A stretch of 64,000 bases of DNA, taken from contig NZ_PJMW01000002.1 in NCBI RefSeq assembly GCF_002846365.1, positions 2,852,001 through 2,916,000 of the forward strand. Direction: 5' to 3'. The notes under the pieces are model-generated. The model saw only the letters and a list, made by a program, of their open reading frames with translations, had not been told where the DNA came from and did not search any database. This document shows positions 55,033 through 63,449 of the stretch, in pieces. The position numbers and the translations under genes were made by a program. Origin of the DNA: Nocardia fluminea (lineage in GTDB: Bacteria > Actinomycetota > Actinomycetes > Mycobacteriales > Mycobacteriaceae). Each line of letters opens with the position of its first letter. Position 1 is the first letter of the stretch.

Positions 55033-55070
55033 TTTAAGTCCGCTGCCTCTGCCAATTGGGCTATAGGGGC
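54997..55070 (-). tRNA. tRNA-Leu (anticodon UAA), short variable loop
   Basis: A 74-base cloverleaf reads from the minus strand. The acceptor is GCCCCTA/TGGGGGC with discriminator A, the anticodon stem-loop GCGGA-CTTAAAA-TCCGC gives anticodon TAA, the variable loop has only five bases (ACAGT), and the T arm is CAGGG-TTCGAGT-CCCTG. The anticodon says leucine (UUA), but leucine tRNAs usually have a long variable arm. CCA is not encoded. Its 3' half is the integration target of the remnant element. Confidence 0.88.
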
Positions 55071-55186
55071 GTTCCGGATAGCGTAGCGAATCGTACGGGT
55101 GTACCGGAATCCTGTTGGTCGACAAGGTCGGCCCGGCGTGTCGGAACAGACCACGCCGGGACCGATCATGTCATCGAAGGGGCTGG

Positions 55187-56698
55187 TCAGTCGTCACTCG
55201 CGGCCTTTTTGCCCAGGACCGAGTGGCGGCGGCCGTAGGCGAAGTAGACGGCGAAGCCGATGGCCATCCAGATCACGAAGCGCATCCAGGTTTCCACCGA
55301 GAGGTTCACCATCAGCCACAGGCACGCCGCTACGGCCAGGATGGGGATGAGGGGGACGAAGGGGACGCGGAAGCCCCGGGGCAGGTCGGGGCGGGTGCGG
55401 CGCAGGATGATGACGCCGATCGAGACCAGGACGAAGGCGAACAGCGTGCCGATGTTCACCATCTCCTCCAGCGTGCCGAAGTCGACGAAACCGGCCAGCA
55501 CGCAGCAGATCACGCCGACGATGGCGGTGAGCCGCACCGGCGTGCCGCGCTTGCCGGTGTGGGCGAGCGCGCGGGGGAGCAGGCCGTCGCGCGACATGGC
55601 GAACAGCACGCGGGTCTGTCCGAGGAACAGCACCATCACCACAGTGGTGAGGCCGGCCAGCGCGCCGATCGAGATGACGTTCTTGGCCCAGTCCACGCCG
55701 TGGATCTGGAATGCCGTTGCCAGCGTGGCATTCTCGCCGGCCAGGTCGGTGTAGGGCACCATGCCGGTGAGCACCAGCGTCACCGCCACGTAGAGCACGG
55801 TGACGATGAGCAGCGATCCGAGAATGCCGCGCGGCACCGCCTTCTGCGGGTTCTTGGTCTCCTCGGCGGCGGTCGCGACGACGTCGAAACCGATGAAGGC
55901 GAAGAACACGATGCTGGCCGCGGCGAGCAGGCCGTACCAGCCGAAGTTGGTGTCACCCGCACCGGTGATGAACTGGAACAGTGTCTGGTGCAGTCCGCTG
56001 GCGCTTTCCTCGGCGGGCTGCGACGGCGGGATGTACGGGCTCAGGTTGGACGCCTTGAAATAGGTGATGCCGAGCACCAGCACCAGCGCGATGACGGCGA
56101 GTTTGATCGCCACCGCGACAGCCGACACGCGTGAGGACACCTTCGTGCCGACGGCGAGCAACACGCCGAGCACGGCCAGCAGTAACACCGCGCCCCAGTC
56201 GAAGGTGATGGACCCCAATTGCACAGTGGCGGACTCGAATCCGAATACTGTGCCGAGATATTGCGACCAGCCCTTCGCCACCACCGACGCGGCGAGCGCG
56301 AATTCCAAGATCAGGTCCCAGCCGATGATCCACGCCACCAATTCACCGAAAGTGGCATAGGAATAGGTATAGGCACTGCCGGCGACGGGCACGGTCGACG
56401 CGAATTCCGCGTAACAGACCGCGGTGAGCCCACACGCGATCGCCGCGAAGACGAACGCCAGCGACACCGACGGCCCGGCCACGTTGCCCGCGGTGCGCGC
56501 GGTCAGTGTGAAGATGCCCGCGCCGACGACAACGGCGACACCGAAGACCGTGAGGTCCCAGGCGGTCAGATCCTTGCGGAGCCTGGAATCGGGATCGTCG
56601 GTGTCGAGAATGGACTGCTCGACGGATTTGGTGCGGAACAACCCGCTCCCTCGGGCGGGCGATCGGCCCACGCCTGGAGCGTCTTGCGGTGTCGGCAC
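55187..56698 (-). CDS. APC superfamily amino-acid permease (cationic amino acid transporter-like)
   Basis: A 503-residue permease with about 12-14 membrane helices. Helix 1 carries the APC substrate motif VFGVAVVVGAGIFTLTARTA, and AYTYSYATFGELVAWIIGWDL is helix 3/4. SIVFFAFIGFDVVATAAEETKNPQK is the CAT-type signature. The closest general match is the YfnA/CAT subfamily (arginine, lysine or branched-chain substrates). The GTG start has a strong AAGGAG ahead of it; a longer frame upstream lacks one. The peptide transporter gene lies just upstream on the same strand, so the two may be co-transcribed. Confidence 0.9.
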   Translation of the reverse strand: MPTPQDAPGVGRSPARGSGLFRTKSVEQSILDTDDPDSRLRKDLTAWDLTVFGVAVVVGAGIFTLTARTAGNVAGPSVSLAFVFAAIACGLTAVCYAEFASTVPVAGSAYTYSYATFGELVAWIIGWDLILEFALAASVVAKGWSQYLGTVFGFESATVQLGSITFDWGAVLLLAVLGVLLAVGTKVSSRVSAVAVAIKLAVIALVLVLGITYFKASNLSPYIPPSQPAEESASGLHQTLFQFITGAGDTNFGWYGLLAAASIVFFAFIGFDVVATAAEETKNPQKAVPRGILGSLLIVTVLYVAVTLVLTGMVPYTDLAGENATLATAFQIHGVDWAKNVISIGALAGLTTVVMVLFLGQTRVLFAMSRDGLLPRALAHTGKRGTPVRLTAIVGVICCVLAGFVDFGTLEEMVNIGTLFAFVLVSIGVIILRRTRPDLPRGFRVPFVPLIPILAVAACLWLMVNLSVETWMRFVIWMAIGFAVYFAYGRRHSVLGKKAASDD

Positions 56699-56751
56699 GG
56701 TATTTCTCCTTCTTCTCACGAACGTATTCGGGGGTTACCCGCAAAACCAGG

Positions 56752-58239
56752 TCAGTGCACGCCTTGCATGTGGCGCTTGATCCAGGGCGCACACGCGATG
56801 ACGACGAGACCGGCCACGATGGCCGCGGCACCACTGAACCCGAAGTAGGCGGTCTCGCTCTCGGGGCTGTAGAAGCGAGCCAGCGTGCCCGCCATCGACG
56901 TGCCGATACCGACGGAGAAGAAGTACAGGGCCATCATCTGCGACCGGAACGCGGCGGGTGCCAGGTGGGTGGTCACCGCGAGACCGATCGGCGAGAGCAG
57001 CAGTTCCGAGACCGCGAAGCCGCCGAGGATCGCGAAGACCGCGAGCACCGGCACGGTTTTACCGTCGAAACCGCTGAGCAGCGCGAACAACCAGAACGCG
57101 ATGCCCATCCCGATGACGCCGAGCGCGAACTTGATCGGCGTGCTCGGCGCGCGATTGCCGAGCTTGGTCCACATCAGCGCGAACAGCGGCGAGAGCACGA
57201 TGATCCACACCGGCTCGACCGAACCGATCCAGCTCGGCGGCGCCTCCCAGCCGAAGATCCGCCAGTCGACGCGCTCGTCGGAATACACCGCGAGCATGGT
57301 GAACATCTGCTGGAACAGCGACCAGAACACCGCGTTGGCGATGAACAGCGGAATGAACGCGACCACCCTCGTTCGTTCGATCTGGGTCACCTTGGGGCTG
57401 CGCAGCATCACCGCGAAGTAGACGACCGAGGCGACCACGATGACCCCGGTGGTGACGTCGGACAGATTCTCGAGAGTGATCAGCTTCGCCAGGACGGCGA
57501 CCAGTACCACGACCGCGGCGACGGCGACACCGATCAGCACCGGGGTCAGTTCGCGCCGGGTAATGGGATTGGGCACCTCACGGCCGTGGGTGCCGAGGTT
57601 GCGGCGGAAGATCACGTACTGGGCCAGGCCGAGCGCCATGCCGATGGCCGCGGCGCCGAACGCGACGTGGAAACCCCACTCGCGCTGCAACAGGCCGGTC
57701 AGCAGCGGTCCGCAGAACGCGCCGATATTGATGCCGAGATAGAACAGCGTGAAGCCGCCGTCGACCCGCGCGTCGGTGGGCGCGTAGAGGGTGCCGAGCA
57801 ACGACGACGCGTTCGCTTTCAACCCGCCACTGCCCAGCGCGACGAGCACCAGACCCACTCCGACGCCGGCGAGTCCGGGCAGCACCGCCAGCGCGAGATG
57901 CCCGGCCACGACCACGACACCGCCGTAGAAGACGGTTCGCTCCATCCCCAGCACCCGGTCGGCAATCCAGCCGCCGAGCACGGTGGACAGGTATACCAGG
58001 CCCCCGTACGCGCCGACGATGCCGAGCGCGGTGCTCTGCGCGATCCCGAGGCCGCCCTCGGTGGTGGAGTAGTAGAGGTAGTAGCCCAGGATGGTGAGCA
58101 TGCCGTAGAAGGAGAAACGCTCCCACAGCTCGACGCCGAACAGGTTGGTCAAACCGATCGGGTGACCGAACAGGGTGCGATCGGCCGCCGTGCCGGCGGG
58201 GCCCGGCGGGTCGCCGAGCCGTGCTTCTTCCGTGGACAT
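56752..58239 (-). CDS. POT family proton-dependent oligopeptide transporter
   Basis: A PTR2/POT-type major-facilitator transporter taking up di- and tripeptides with protons. The 495-residue protein has the helix-1 motif E-x-x-E-R-F reduced to ELWERFSFYGM, the GGWIADRVLGMERT loop, and the PTR2 signature FTLFYLGINIGAFCGPLLTG. About 14 membrane helices are visible. The E-x-x-E-R-F-x-Y-Y proton-coupling motif reads ELWERFSFYGM, so the second acidic residue is present. The ATG (MSTEEARLGD) has no clear ribosome-binding site and could be leaderless. The downstream amino-acid permease fits a peptide-utilisation unit. Confidence 0.9.
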   Translation of the reverse strand: MSTEEARLGDPPGPAGTAADRTLFGHPIGLTNLFGVELWERFSFYGMLTILGYYLYYSTTEGGLGIAQSTALGIVGAYGGLVYLSTVLGGWIADRVLGMERTVFYGGVVVVAGHLALAVLPGLAGVGVGLVLVALGSGGLKANASSLLGTLYAPTDARVDGGFTLFYLGINIGAFCGPLLTGLLQREWGFHVAFGAAAIGMALGLAQYVIFRRNLGTHGREVPNPITRRELTPVLIGVAVAAVVVLVAVLAKLITLENLSDVTTGVIVVASVVYFAVMLRSPKVTQIERTRVVAFIPLFIANAVFWSLFQQMFTMLAVYSDERVDWRIFGWEAPPSWIGSVEPVWIIVLSPLFALMWTKLGNRAPSTPIKFALGVIGMGIAFWLFALLSGFDGKTVPVLAVFAILGGFAVSELLLSPIGLAVTTHLAPAAFRSQMMALYFFSVGIGTSMAGTLARFYSPESETAYFGFSGAAAIVAGLVVIACAPWIKRHMQGVH

Positions 58240-58401
58240 AAGGGAACGATCCCACGCCGAAACGGTGGACAGCAATTTTCCCGCATCGCCGCGGGTTCGG
58301 CGTGCCGCGCCCGTTCGGCGGGCGCGAACGCGTCCGGCGAGGGGCGTCCGCGCCAATTAGGCTGTGGTGACCGGACTCCCACGACGGACGAGGAATCAGA
58401 C

Positions 58402-58848
58402 GTGCTGACAGCCGAGGTGACCGTGCCCGTGCGGCCGGAGCGGGCGTTCGCGACCCTGGCCGACGGCTGGCTCTACGCGAGCTGGGTGGTCGGCGCCTCG
58501 CACATCGGTGCGGTCGATCCGGGCTGGCCCGCCGTCGGCAGCCGCATCCACTACCGATTCGGGCTGTGGCCGGTGCTGATCAGCGATACGACGGTGGTGC
58601 GGGCGATCGACCCGCCGCACCGGCTGGAGTTGGAGGCGCGGCTGTGGTCGGTCGGTTCGGCATGGATCACGCTCACGCTCGCCGAACAGGCTCCCGGGTC
58701 CACCACGATCCGGATGATCGAACGCGCCGCCCGCGGTCCCGCGCAGTTGATCCCCGGCCTGGCGCAAGATCTGCTGTTCTCGGCCCGGAACCAAGAATCA
58801 TTGACTCGGCTGGCCGCATTGATCCGTGCGCGTTCCCAGAATGAATGA
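58402..58848 (+). CDS. SRPBCC (polyketide cyclase/START-like) family protein
   Basis: A 148-residue protein with the SRPBCC helix-grip fold: VTVPVRPERAFATLADGWLY, GSRIHYRFGLWPVLISDTTV, and the long C-terminal helix LAQDLLFSARNQESLTRLAA. Such proteins bind hydrophobic ligands in a deep cavity. The ligand and role are unknown. The GTG start lies in the region divergent from the peptide transporter. A perfect 32-base palindrome follows. Confidence 0.82.
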   Translation: MLTAEVTVPVRPERAFATLADGWLYASWVVGASHIGAVDPGWPAVGSRIHYRFGLWPVLISDTTVVRAIDPPHRLELEARLWSVGSAWITLTLAEQAPGSTTIRMIERAARGPAQLIPGLAQDLLFSARNQESLTRLAALIRARSQNE

Positions 58849-58880
58849 ATCAGGGCATGGAAAAGCACCGAACGACGTCA

Positions 58881-58912
58881 ACCCCCGTGGCCGAATATTC
58901 GGCCACGGGGGT
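58881..58912. terminator. Bidirectional terminator (perfect 32-base palindrome)
   Basis: Two perfect 16-base arms, ACCCCCGTGGCCGAAT and ATTCGGCCACGGGGGT, directly abut, between convergent genes. The position and the GC-rich stem favour a terminator over an operator. Confidence 0.75.
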
Positions 58913-58918
58913 GATAGG

Positions 58919-59131
58919 TCAGCTCGGCTGGGGTAGGTCGCAATCGTCGACCTTCGGATTGGCGCCCACATAGTTCAGGGGGCCCGCGATGATCGTCACC
59001 GCGATGGTGCCGAGGGTCGCGCAGTTCTGATCGCGTTCGGTGTAATAGCCGCGTTGACCCGCGGCCAGAATTCCGATCAGCAACCAGACCAGCACAACGA
59101 TCGAGATGATGCGAGATCTACTGCCTACCAT
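58919..59131 (-). CDS. Small single-helix membrane protein
   Basis: A 70-residue protein with one N-terminal membrane helix (IISIVVLVWLLIGILAAGQR). A short outer part with two Cys (DQNCATLG, VDDCDLP) contains TIAVTIIAGPLNYVGANPKV. It resembles small actinobacterial membrane proteins found near DUF6131 genes. The ATG at MVGSRSRIIS was chosen. It lies 35 bases downstream of the DUF6131 gene on the same strand, so the two are probably one transcript. Confidence 0.7.
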   Translation of the reverse strand: MVGSRSRIISIVVLVWLLIGILAAGQRGYYTERDQNCATLGTIAVTIIAGPLNYVGANPKVDDCDLPQPS

Positions 59132-59166
59132 GACTGGTCCTCTGCTTCGACGGATTCTGCGCATGG

Positions 59167-59322
59167 TCAGTAGTAGTGCCGGCGGCCGCCGATGGCCCGC
59201 CCGGTGCTACCGACCAATGCCAGCACGACGCCGACCACCAAGAGGATGACGCCCACTGTGTTGAGCAGCGGAATGCCGAAAACGAGTCCGGCTATGAGGA
59301 GAATTGCGCCGAGAATAATCAT
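59167..59322 (-). CDS. DUF6131-like small hydrophobic protein
   Basis: A 51-residue protein starting MIILGAILLIAGLVFGIPLL, with two hydrophobic segments separated by a turn, ending STGRAIGGRRHYY. The pattern (two glycine-rich helices, then a basic GGRRHWY-like tail) is that of the DUF6131 actinobacterial family, function unknown. It is too short for usual gene-size cut-offs but has a clean start. It lies upstream of the other small membrane protein. Confidence 0.75.
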   Translation of the reverse strand: MIILGAILLIAGLVFGIPLLNTVGVILLVVGVVLALVGSTGRAIGGRRHYY

Positions 59323-59433
59323 CAGATCTCACCTTGTTCGGTGTCGGGATCGTGGAATACCGGAAGGCACCCACAATGACCGGATGCCCGGTTTTTCCGA
59401 TCCGAAACAGGCTGTGCCACAAGCGACCGGCAA

Positions 59434-59473
59434 CCGTGTCGCCGTGGCCGAGTAGTCGGCCCCGGCGACACGG
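59434..59473. terminator. Terminator hairpin downstream of the secreted protein gene
   Basis: An 11-base stem (CCGTGTCGCCG with CGGCGACACGG) is extended by six more pairs after one mismatch, with a four-base loop. It lies just past the stop of the minus-strand gene at 59480. Confidence 0.7.
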
Positions 59474-59479
59474 GGTGGG

Positions 59480-59761
59480 TCAGCGTCCGAAGATCGGCAG
59501 CGCGGCCGAGCCGGTCGAGGGCGGGGCGGGGGTCGGGGCGCTGGAGCCGAGGTCGGCGTCGAACGAGCCGGTGCCGCTGCCGACGTCGACCGAGCCCATC
59601 GAGCTGCCGGTGGGCGGGCCGATCACGACCGAGCCGGAGGGGAGCAGGTCCCAGTCGGCGCTGCCGACCGCGTTGGCGGTGCCCGCGGTGCCGAGCAGGG
59701 TGCCCGCGGCGAGCACGGCCAGCAGGCCCGCCCTCGCGGCGGTGGATTGACGGATGGACAT
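59480..59761 (-). CDS. Small secreted Gly/Ser/Pro-rich protein
   Basis: A 93-residue protein with a signal peptide (TAARAGLLAVLAAGTLLGTA, cleaved after TANA). The mature part is rich in Gly, Ser and Pro (SGSVVIGPPTGSSMGSVDVG) and ends ALPIFGR. It is probably an unstructured envelope or surface protein. No family is recognised. It is followed by a strong terminator, so it is probably a single-gene transcript. The ATG is the only sensible start, with AGGTATCACCC upstream. Confidence 0.75.
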   Translation of the reverse strand: MSIRQSTAARAGLLAVLAAGTLLGTAGTANAVGSADWDLLPSGSVVIGPPTGSSMGSVDVGSGTGSFDADLGSSAPTPAPPSTGSAALPIFGR

Positions 59762-59846
59762 GGGTGATACCTCCGAGAGCTTCGCTGTGATAGCTCCCAG
59801 ACGGTAACTGAAATACGCTGATTTCACACCAGATCGGGATGGTCCG

Positions 59847-60578
59847 CTACGCCTGCGACCGCTGACCCACTTCCATCTGGACGCGGTAGCGGTCGGCGCG
59901 GTACCAGCTGTGGGTGTGCTCGATCGGCACCTCCGCGCTGAACGACACCCGGTCGAAATGCAGGACCGCGGCGCCCTTCTTGACGCCGAGCAGGGCGGCG
60001 ACACCGGCCTCGGCGGCCTGGGCGTCGACCGTCTGCACAGCGCGTTCGATCGGTCTGCCGTAGCGATCGGCGGTGGTCCGGTAGATCGAGCCGGTGAGGT
60101 CGTGGGAGATCAGCCCGGGCACCAGTTCGGGGTTGAACCAGGCGTCGTCGACGCTGATCGGGTCGTCGTCGGCCAGCCGCAAGCGTCGCACGTGGTAGGC
60201 GAGCACGCCCTGGGGCAGACGCAGCGCACGGGCGGTGGCCTCGGGCGCGATCGCCTCCTCGGCGACGAGGACCAGGGTGGTCGGATGGTGACCGAGCGCG
60301 CGCATCTCCTCGGTGAACGAGGCCAGGTGCAGCCGCGATTGCACGGGCCGGTGCGCCACGAAGGTGCCCTTGCCGCGAACCCGGACCAGATATCCCTCGT
60401 TCACCAGCTGACCGACCGCCTCGCGCACGGTGATCCGGCTGACGCCGTAGTCCTGCATCAGATTGCGCTCGCTGGTGAGCAGATCGCCCGGCTGTAGCTC
60501 GCGCGTGCACTTCTGCAGCAGAATCGCGCGCAGCTGTTCGTGTTTGGGCACTGCGCTGTCGCGCAGCGGTGCGGGCAT
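59847..60578 (-). CDS. GntR family regulator (HutC/UTRA type)
   Basis: A 243-residue repressor. The N-terminal winged helix (LTSERNLMQDYGVSRITVRE, AVGQLVNEGYLVRVRGKGTF) is followed by a UTRA ligand domain (TEEMRALGHHPTTLVLV, VLHFDRVSFSAEVPIEHTHS). HutC-type members sense sugars phosphates, histidine breakdown products or similar. The target is not evident; the upstream strand carries direct repeats (GGACC-AGTA-GGGACC near 60610) that may be its operator. Neighbours are a small secreted protein and a secreted serine hydrolase. Confidence 0.87.
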   Translation of the reverse strand: MPAPLRDSAVPKHEQLRAILLQKCTRELQPGDLLTSERNLMQDYGVSRITVREAVGQLVNEGYLVRVRGKGTFVAHRPVQSRLHLASFTEEMRALGHHPTTLVLVAEEAIAPEATARALRLPQGVLAYHVRRLRLADDDPISVDDAWFNPELVPGLISHDLTGSIYRTTADRYGRPIERAVQTVDAQAAEAGVAALLGVKKGAAVLHFDRVSFSAEVPIEHTHSWYRADRYRVQMEVGQRSQA

Positions 60579-60687
60579 CGCCAGTGGCTCCTTTTTCCTG
60601 GTAGGCCGACCGGTCCCTACTGGTCCTATCCGGTTGATTCGAGAATACGCGACCGTTGCCGGGGAACCCAGCGATCTACACCCCGGA

Positions 60688-62019
60688 TCAGCGAATTCCC
60701 GGTGTGCGCGGATCGGTGCCGATGCATCCCAGGATGACGCATCCCGGCGGCGAATCCGCGAACGGGGCCTTCGGAGTCTCGCCGAGGCAGTCGAGGAAGT
60801 TGCAACCGGGGTAGGCGTACGGACCGACGCCGAGGGTGCCGAAGAAGGCGTCGGGCCTGGCGATCATCGGGTCGGTCACGCTCACGTCGGGGCGCTCCCG
60901 GTACTCGCCGGGATCGGGGATCCGCTGGTCGCGGAACGCGGAGACGAGCGTGCGCATCACGTCGTGGGTGTAGGTGGTCGAACTGCCCACCGTCGCGACG
61001 CCGGTCCAGTTCAGCACCATGCCGAGGCTGGGCACGATGAAGCTGTCGTTGCGCAGCATGCCCGACATCTTCACGGCGTCGTCGGGGAGTCCGGGGAACT
61101 CGAGGCGACACGGAGCGCCGTTGATCACGAACAGGAAGCCGTAGCAGGGCATGCTCGGCGACGGTGACACCGCCGCTCGCATGTAGTCCTGCGAGATCAC
61201 CTGCTGGGTGTTCCACCGTCCCCGATTGCCCACGAGCAGACCGAGTTTCGCGAAGTCGTCCGGCGGCAGAATCAAATGGGCGTGACCGTAGGTGTTTCCG
61301 GCGCGGTCGCGGGCCCAGTAGTAGTCGGTGCGGGCAATGCCCAACGGGTCGAACAGCTTTCGCTGGGCGAAGGCCTGGAAGTCCTCACCGACCGCCTGCT
61401 GGATCACATAGACCAGCAGGTCGACCGCGCGCTGGCTGTAGCGGAACATCGTGCCCTGCGGGCGCTCGATCGGCATCGCGAGCGCCTGCGCGACCACATT
61501 GGGATCGAGTTGGGCCAGCCCGGTCGCGCCTTCCGCGGCGACGGCGACTTCCATGCCGGAGGACTCGGTGAGCAGGTTGCGCACGGTGATCTCACGGTGC
61601 GCGGCGTCGCCGAGGCCAAGCGGCAGATAGCGGCCGATCGGCTCGTCGATCCGCAGCAGTCCCTCGTCCACCGCGGCCCCGGCGACGAGGGCGACCACGC
61701 TCTTGGTCCCGCTCCACAGATTCCACGCCACCCCACCGGATTCGGCGTTGCGCGGGCCGGTCGCGATCAAGCAGTTGTTGCGGTACAGCTGGATGTTGAA
61801 GCGGGTCACATCGGATGCTCGCGCCATGGCGGCGGCCAGCACGGTGGGGTCGAGCGCGGCTTCGGCCGGTGTCGCGGACTGCGGGGTGCGGCCGGTGGTG
61901 ACCTCGCACTGCTTCGCGGTGACCGGGTCGGCCTTCGCCGGACTCGGGAGCCATGCCCCCGAAATCAGGGTCATCGCGGTAACTGTCGCTGCCACAACGT
62001 TTTTCAGATAGCCCTGCAC
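60688..62019 (-). CDS. Secreted serine hydrolase of the beta-lactamase/class C PBP-like family
   Basis: A 443-residue exported enzyme. The signal peptide ends near PSPAKADP. The S-x-x-K motif is NLWSGTKSVVALV (Ser-Gly-Thr-Lys) and the second-motif tyrosine is in FRYSQRAVDLL. The KTG-like third motif is replaced by the GVATVGSSTTYTHD region. Family members are esterases, peptidases or transpeptidase-like enzymes, rarely true beta-lactamases. The C-terminus has four cysteines (GCNFLDCLGE, GCVILGCIG) that may form a disulphide-rich tail, which is unusual for the family. Confidence 0.85.
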   Translation of the reverse strand: MQGYLKNVVAATVTAMTLISGAWLPSPAKADPVTAKQCEVTTGRTPQSATPAEAALDPTVLAAAMARASDVTRFNIQLYRNNCLIATGPRNAESGGVAWNLWSGTKSVVALVAGAAVDEGLLRIDEPIGRYLPLGLGDAAHREITVRNLLTESSGMEVAVAAEGATGLAQLDPNVVAQALAMPIERPQGTMFRYSQRAVDLLVYVIQQAVGEDFQAFAQRKLFDPLGIARTDYYWARDRAGNTYGHAHLILPPDDFAKLGLLVGNRGRWNTQQVISQDYMRAAVSPSPSMPCYGFLFVINGAPCRLEFPGLPDDAVKMSGMLRNDSFIVPSLGMVLNWTGVATVGSSTTYTHDVMRTLVSAFRDQRIPDPGEYRERPDVSVTDPMIARPDAFFGTLGVGPYAYPGCNFLDCLGETPKAPFADSPPGCVILGCIGTDPRTPGIR

Positions 62020-62083
62020 GAAACCCTCCCGATGGTGTGTCGGGAAGGGAATCGTGAACGATCACGTTCTTGTTACGAGCTGA

Positions 62084-62623
62084 TCAGCTGCCGTACGGCG
62101 TGCACACCGCGATCGCTTCGTCCTTGGCCGCGTTGAAAGTGTCGATCACACCGTTGAGTTCGTCGGTGGGCGCCCGGCGCTCGAGGGTGTCGGCGAGAGT
62201 GTTGGTCTTCTCGATGTAGGCGCGCAGCGGCACGGAAAGATCGGGGATCACATCGGCGGTGATCTTGCGATCGAGGTCCTTGGCGCTGTTGCGCAGGGTG
62301 GTGACCGCGTCCGTGGCCTTGGCGTCGGCATCGGGTGCCTGATCGTTGGACGCGGCGATGTAGGCGTTGAACGAGGTGACCGAGGTCTTGTTGGCCGAGC
62401 GCAGACCGTCGCACGCCGTGTCGTTGGCCGCCTCGATCTTCGCCGCCTTCGACGACGATGCCGCCGCCGACGACGCCGCCACCTCGGAGGTGTACGAGGC
62501 GAGCTCGTTCTGGTTGACCTCGGCGGTACCCGGCACCTGCTGGGAGCAGGCGCCGATGAAGATCACTCCGGTCGCGGTGGCCGCGAGCGCGGTCCCGAGC
62601 CCCAGCCGTTCCAGTACTCGCAT
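62084..62623 (-). CDS. Lipoprotein of unknown function
   Basis: A 179-residue lipoprotein with signal ALAATATGVIFIGACSQQVP (lipobox IGAC). The mature part is Ala/Ser/Asp-rich and helical (SEVAASSAAASSSKAAKIEA), with two Cys (TACDGL, AVCTPYG) likely paired. It resembles small mycobacterial and nocardial envelope lipoproteins with no assigned role. The ATG at MRVLERLGLG follows GGCAGGAGAG. It stands alone, 64 bases downstream (on its strand) of nothing coupled. Confidence 0.78.
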   Translation of the reverse strand: MRVLERLGLGTALAATATGVIFIGACSQQVPGTAEVNQNELASYTSEVAASSAAASSSKAAKIEAANDTACDGLRSANKTSVTSFNAYIAASNDQAPDADAKATDAVTTLRNSAKDLDRKITADVIPDLSVPLRAYIEKTNTLADTLERRAPTDELNGVIDTFNAAKDEAIAVCTPYGS

Positions 62624-62778
62624 TTCTCTCTCCTGCCTCGAGATTGCAGGCACCGGTTGGGCCGGAGCCGAACATATCGACCGTACTGGCTACTTCCGGG
62701 TGACGTCAGGTCGCGGTGGCGAATTCGATGACGAACCGAGACGCGGCGCCGGGGTGTCGGGCCCGGCGCCGCACCCGA

Positions 62779-63384
62779 TCAGTTCTGTCCGAGCATGCCG
62801 CGCATGGTGGTGATCTCGGCCTCTTGATCGGCCACGATCTTCGTCGCGAGCCGGCGGGCTTGCGAGTTCACCCCGGCGTTCAGCTCGGTCCGGGCCATCT
62901 CGACCGCGCCCTCGTGGTGGGCGATCATCATCTCCAGCCACTGCCGGTCGAAATCGGCGCCGTTCGCGGCCTGCAGACTGCTCATCTGCGCGTCGGTCAT
63001 CATGCCGGGCATGTGCCCGCCGTGGCCTTCCGTCGCGCTCGGCGCGGGCTCGCCGAAGCCCGCGAGCAGATCGGTGATCTGCTGCATCTCCGGGGCCTGT
63101 GCCTTCTCCACCTGGGCGGCCAGCGCGATGAGCTGCTGGTTCTGCGTGTGGCTCGGCACCATCTTCGCCATCTCGACGGCCTGCGCGTGATGCGGGTACA
63201 TCATCTGCAGGAAGCTGACATCGGCAGCGTTGAAATCGGTGCTCGCGGTGGCGCTGGTCGCGACGGTGGTCGTGGTGGTGGAGTGCTCGGTGGACTGTGT
63301 GGTGGTGCTGTCGTCGCTACAACCCGCCGCGAGCAAGACGGTGGCGGCCGCGGCGACGAGGACGTGGGTACGGCTGATGGACAT
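62779..63384 (-). CDS. DUF305 lipoprotein
   Basis: A 201-residue lipoprotein (lipobox LLAAGCSD) with a Thr/Ser-rich linker (STTTTTVATSATAS) and the DUF305 ferritin-like helical domain. Conserved repeats are SFLQMMYPHHAQAVEMAKMV and WLEMMIAHHEGAVEMARTEL, with paired His and Met residues that look like metal ligands, and a GHGGHMPGMM linker. DUF305 proteins are associated with copper or other metals and with cargo of copper-resistance loci. The ATG follows AGGAGG. It lies 65 bases downstream of the DUF6153-like gene on the same strand. Confidence 0.9.
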   Translation of the reverse strand: MSISRTHVLVAAAATVLLAAGCSDDSTTTQSTEHSTTTTTVATSATASTDFNAADVSFLQMMYPHHAQAVEMAKMVPSHTQNQQLIALAAQVEKAQAPEMQQITDLLAGFGEPAPSATEGHGGHMPGMMTDAQMSSLQAANGADFDRQWLEMMIAHHEGAVEMARTELNAGVNSQARRLATKIVADQEAEITTMRGMLGQN

Positions 63385-63449
63385 GGCAATCCTCCTGGGG
63401 ATTCGGGTGAGGTGTCGAAACGGGCGAGGCACGCACGGTGCCGCGCCTG

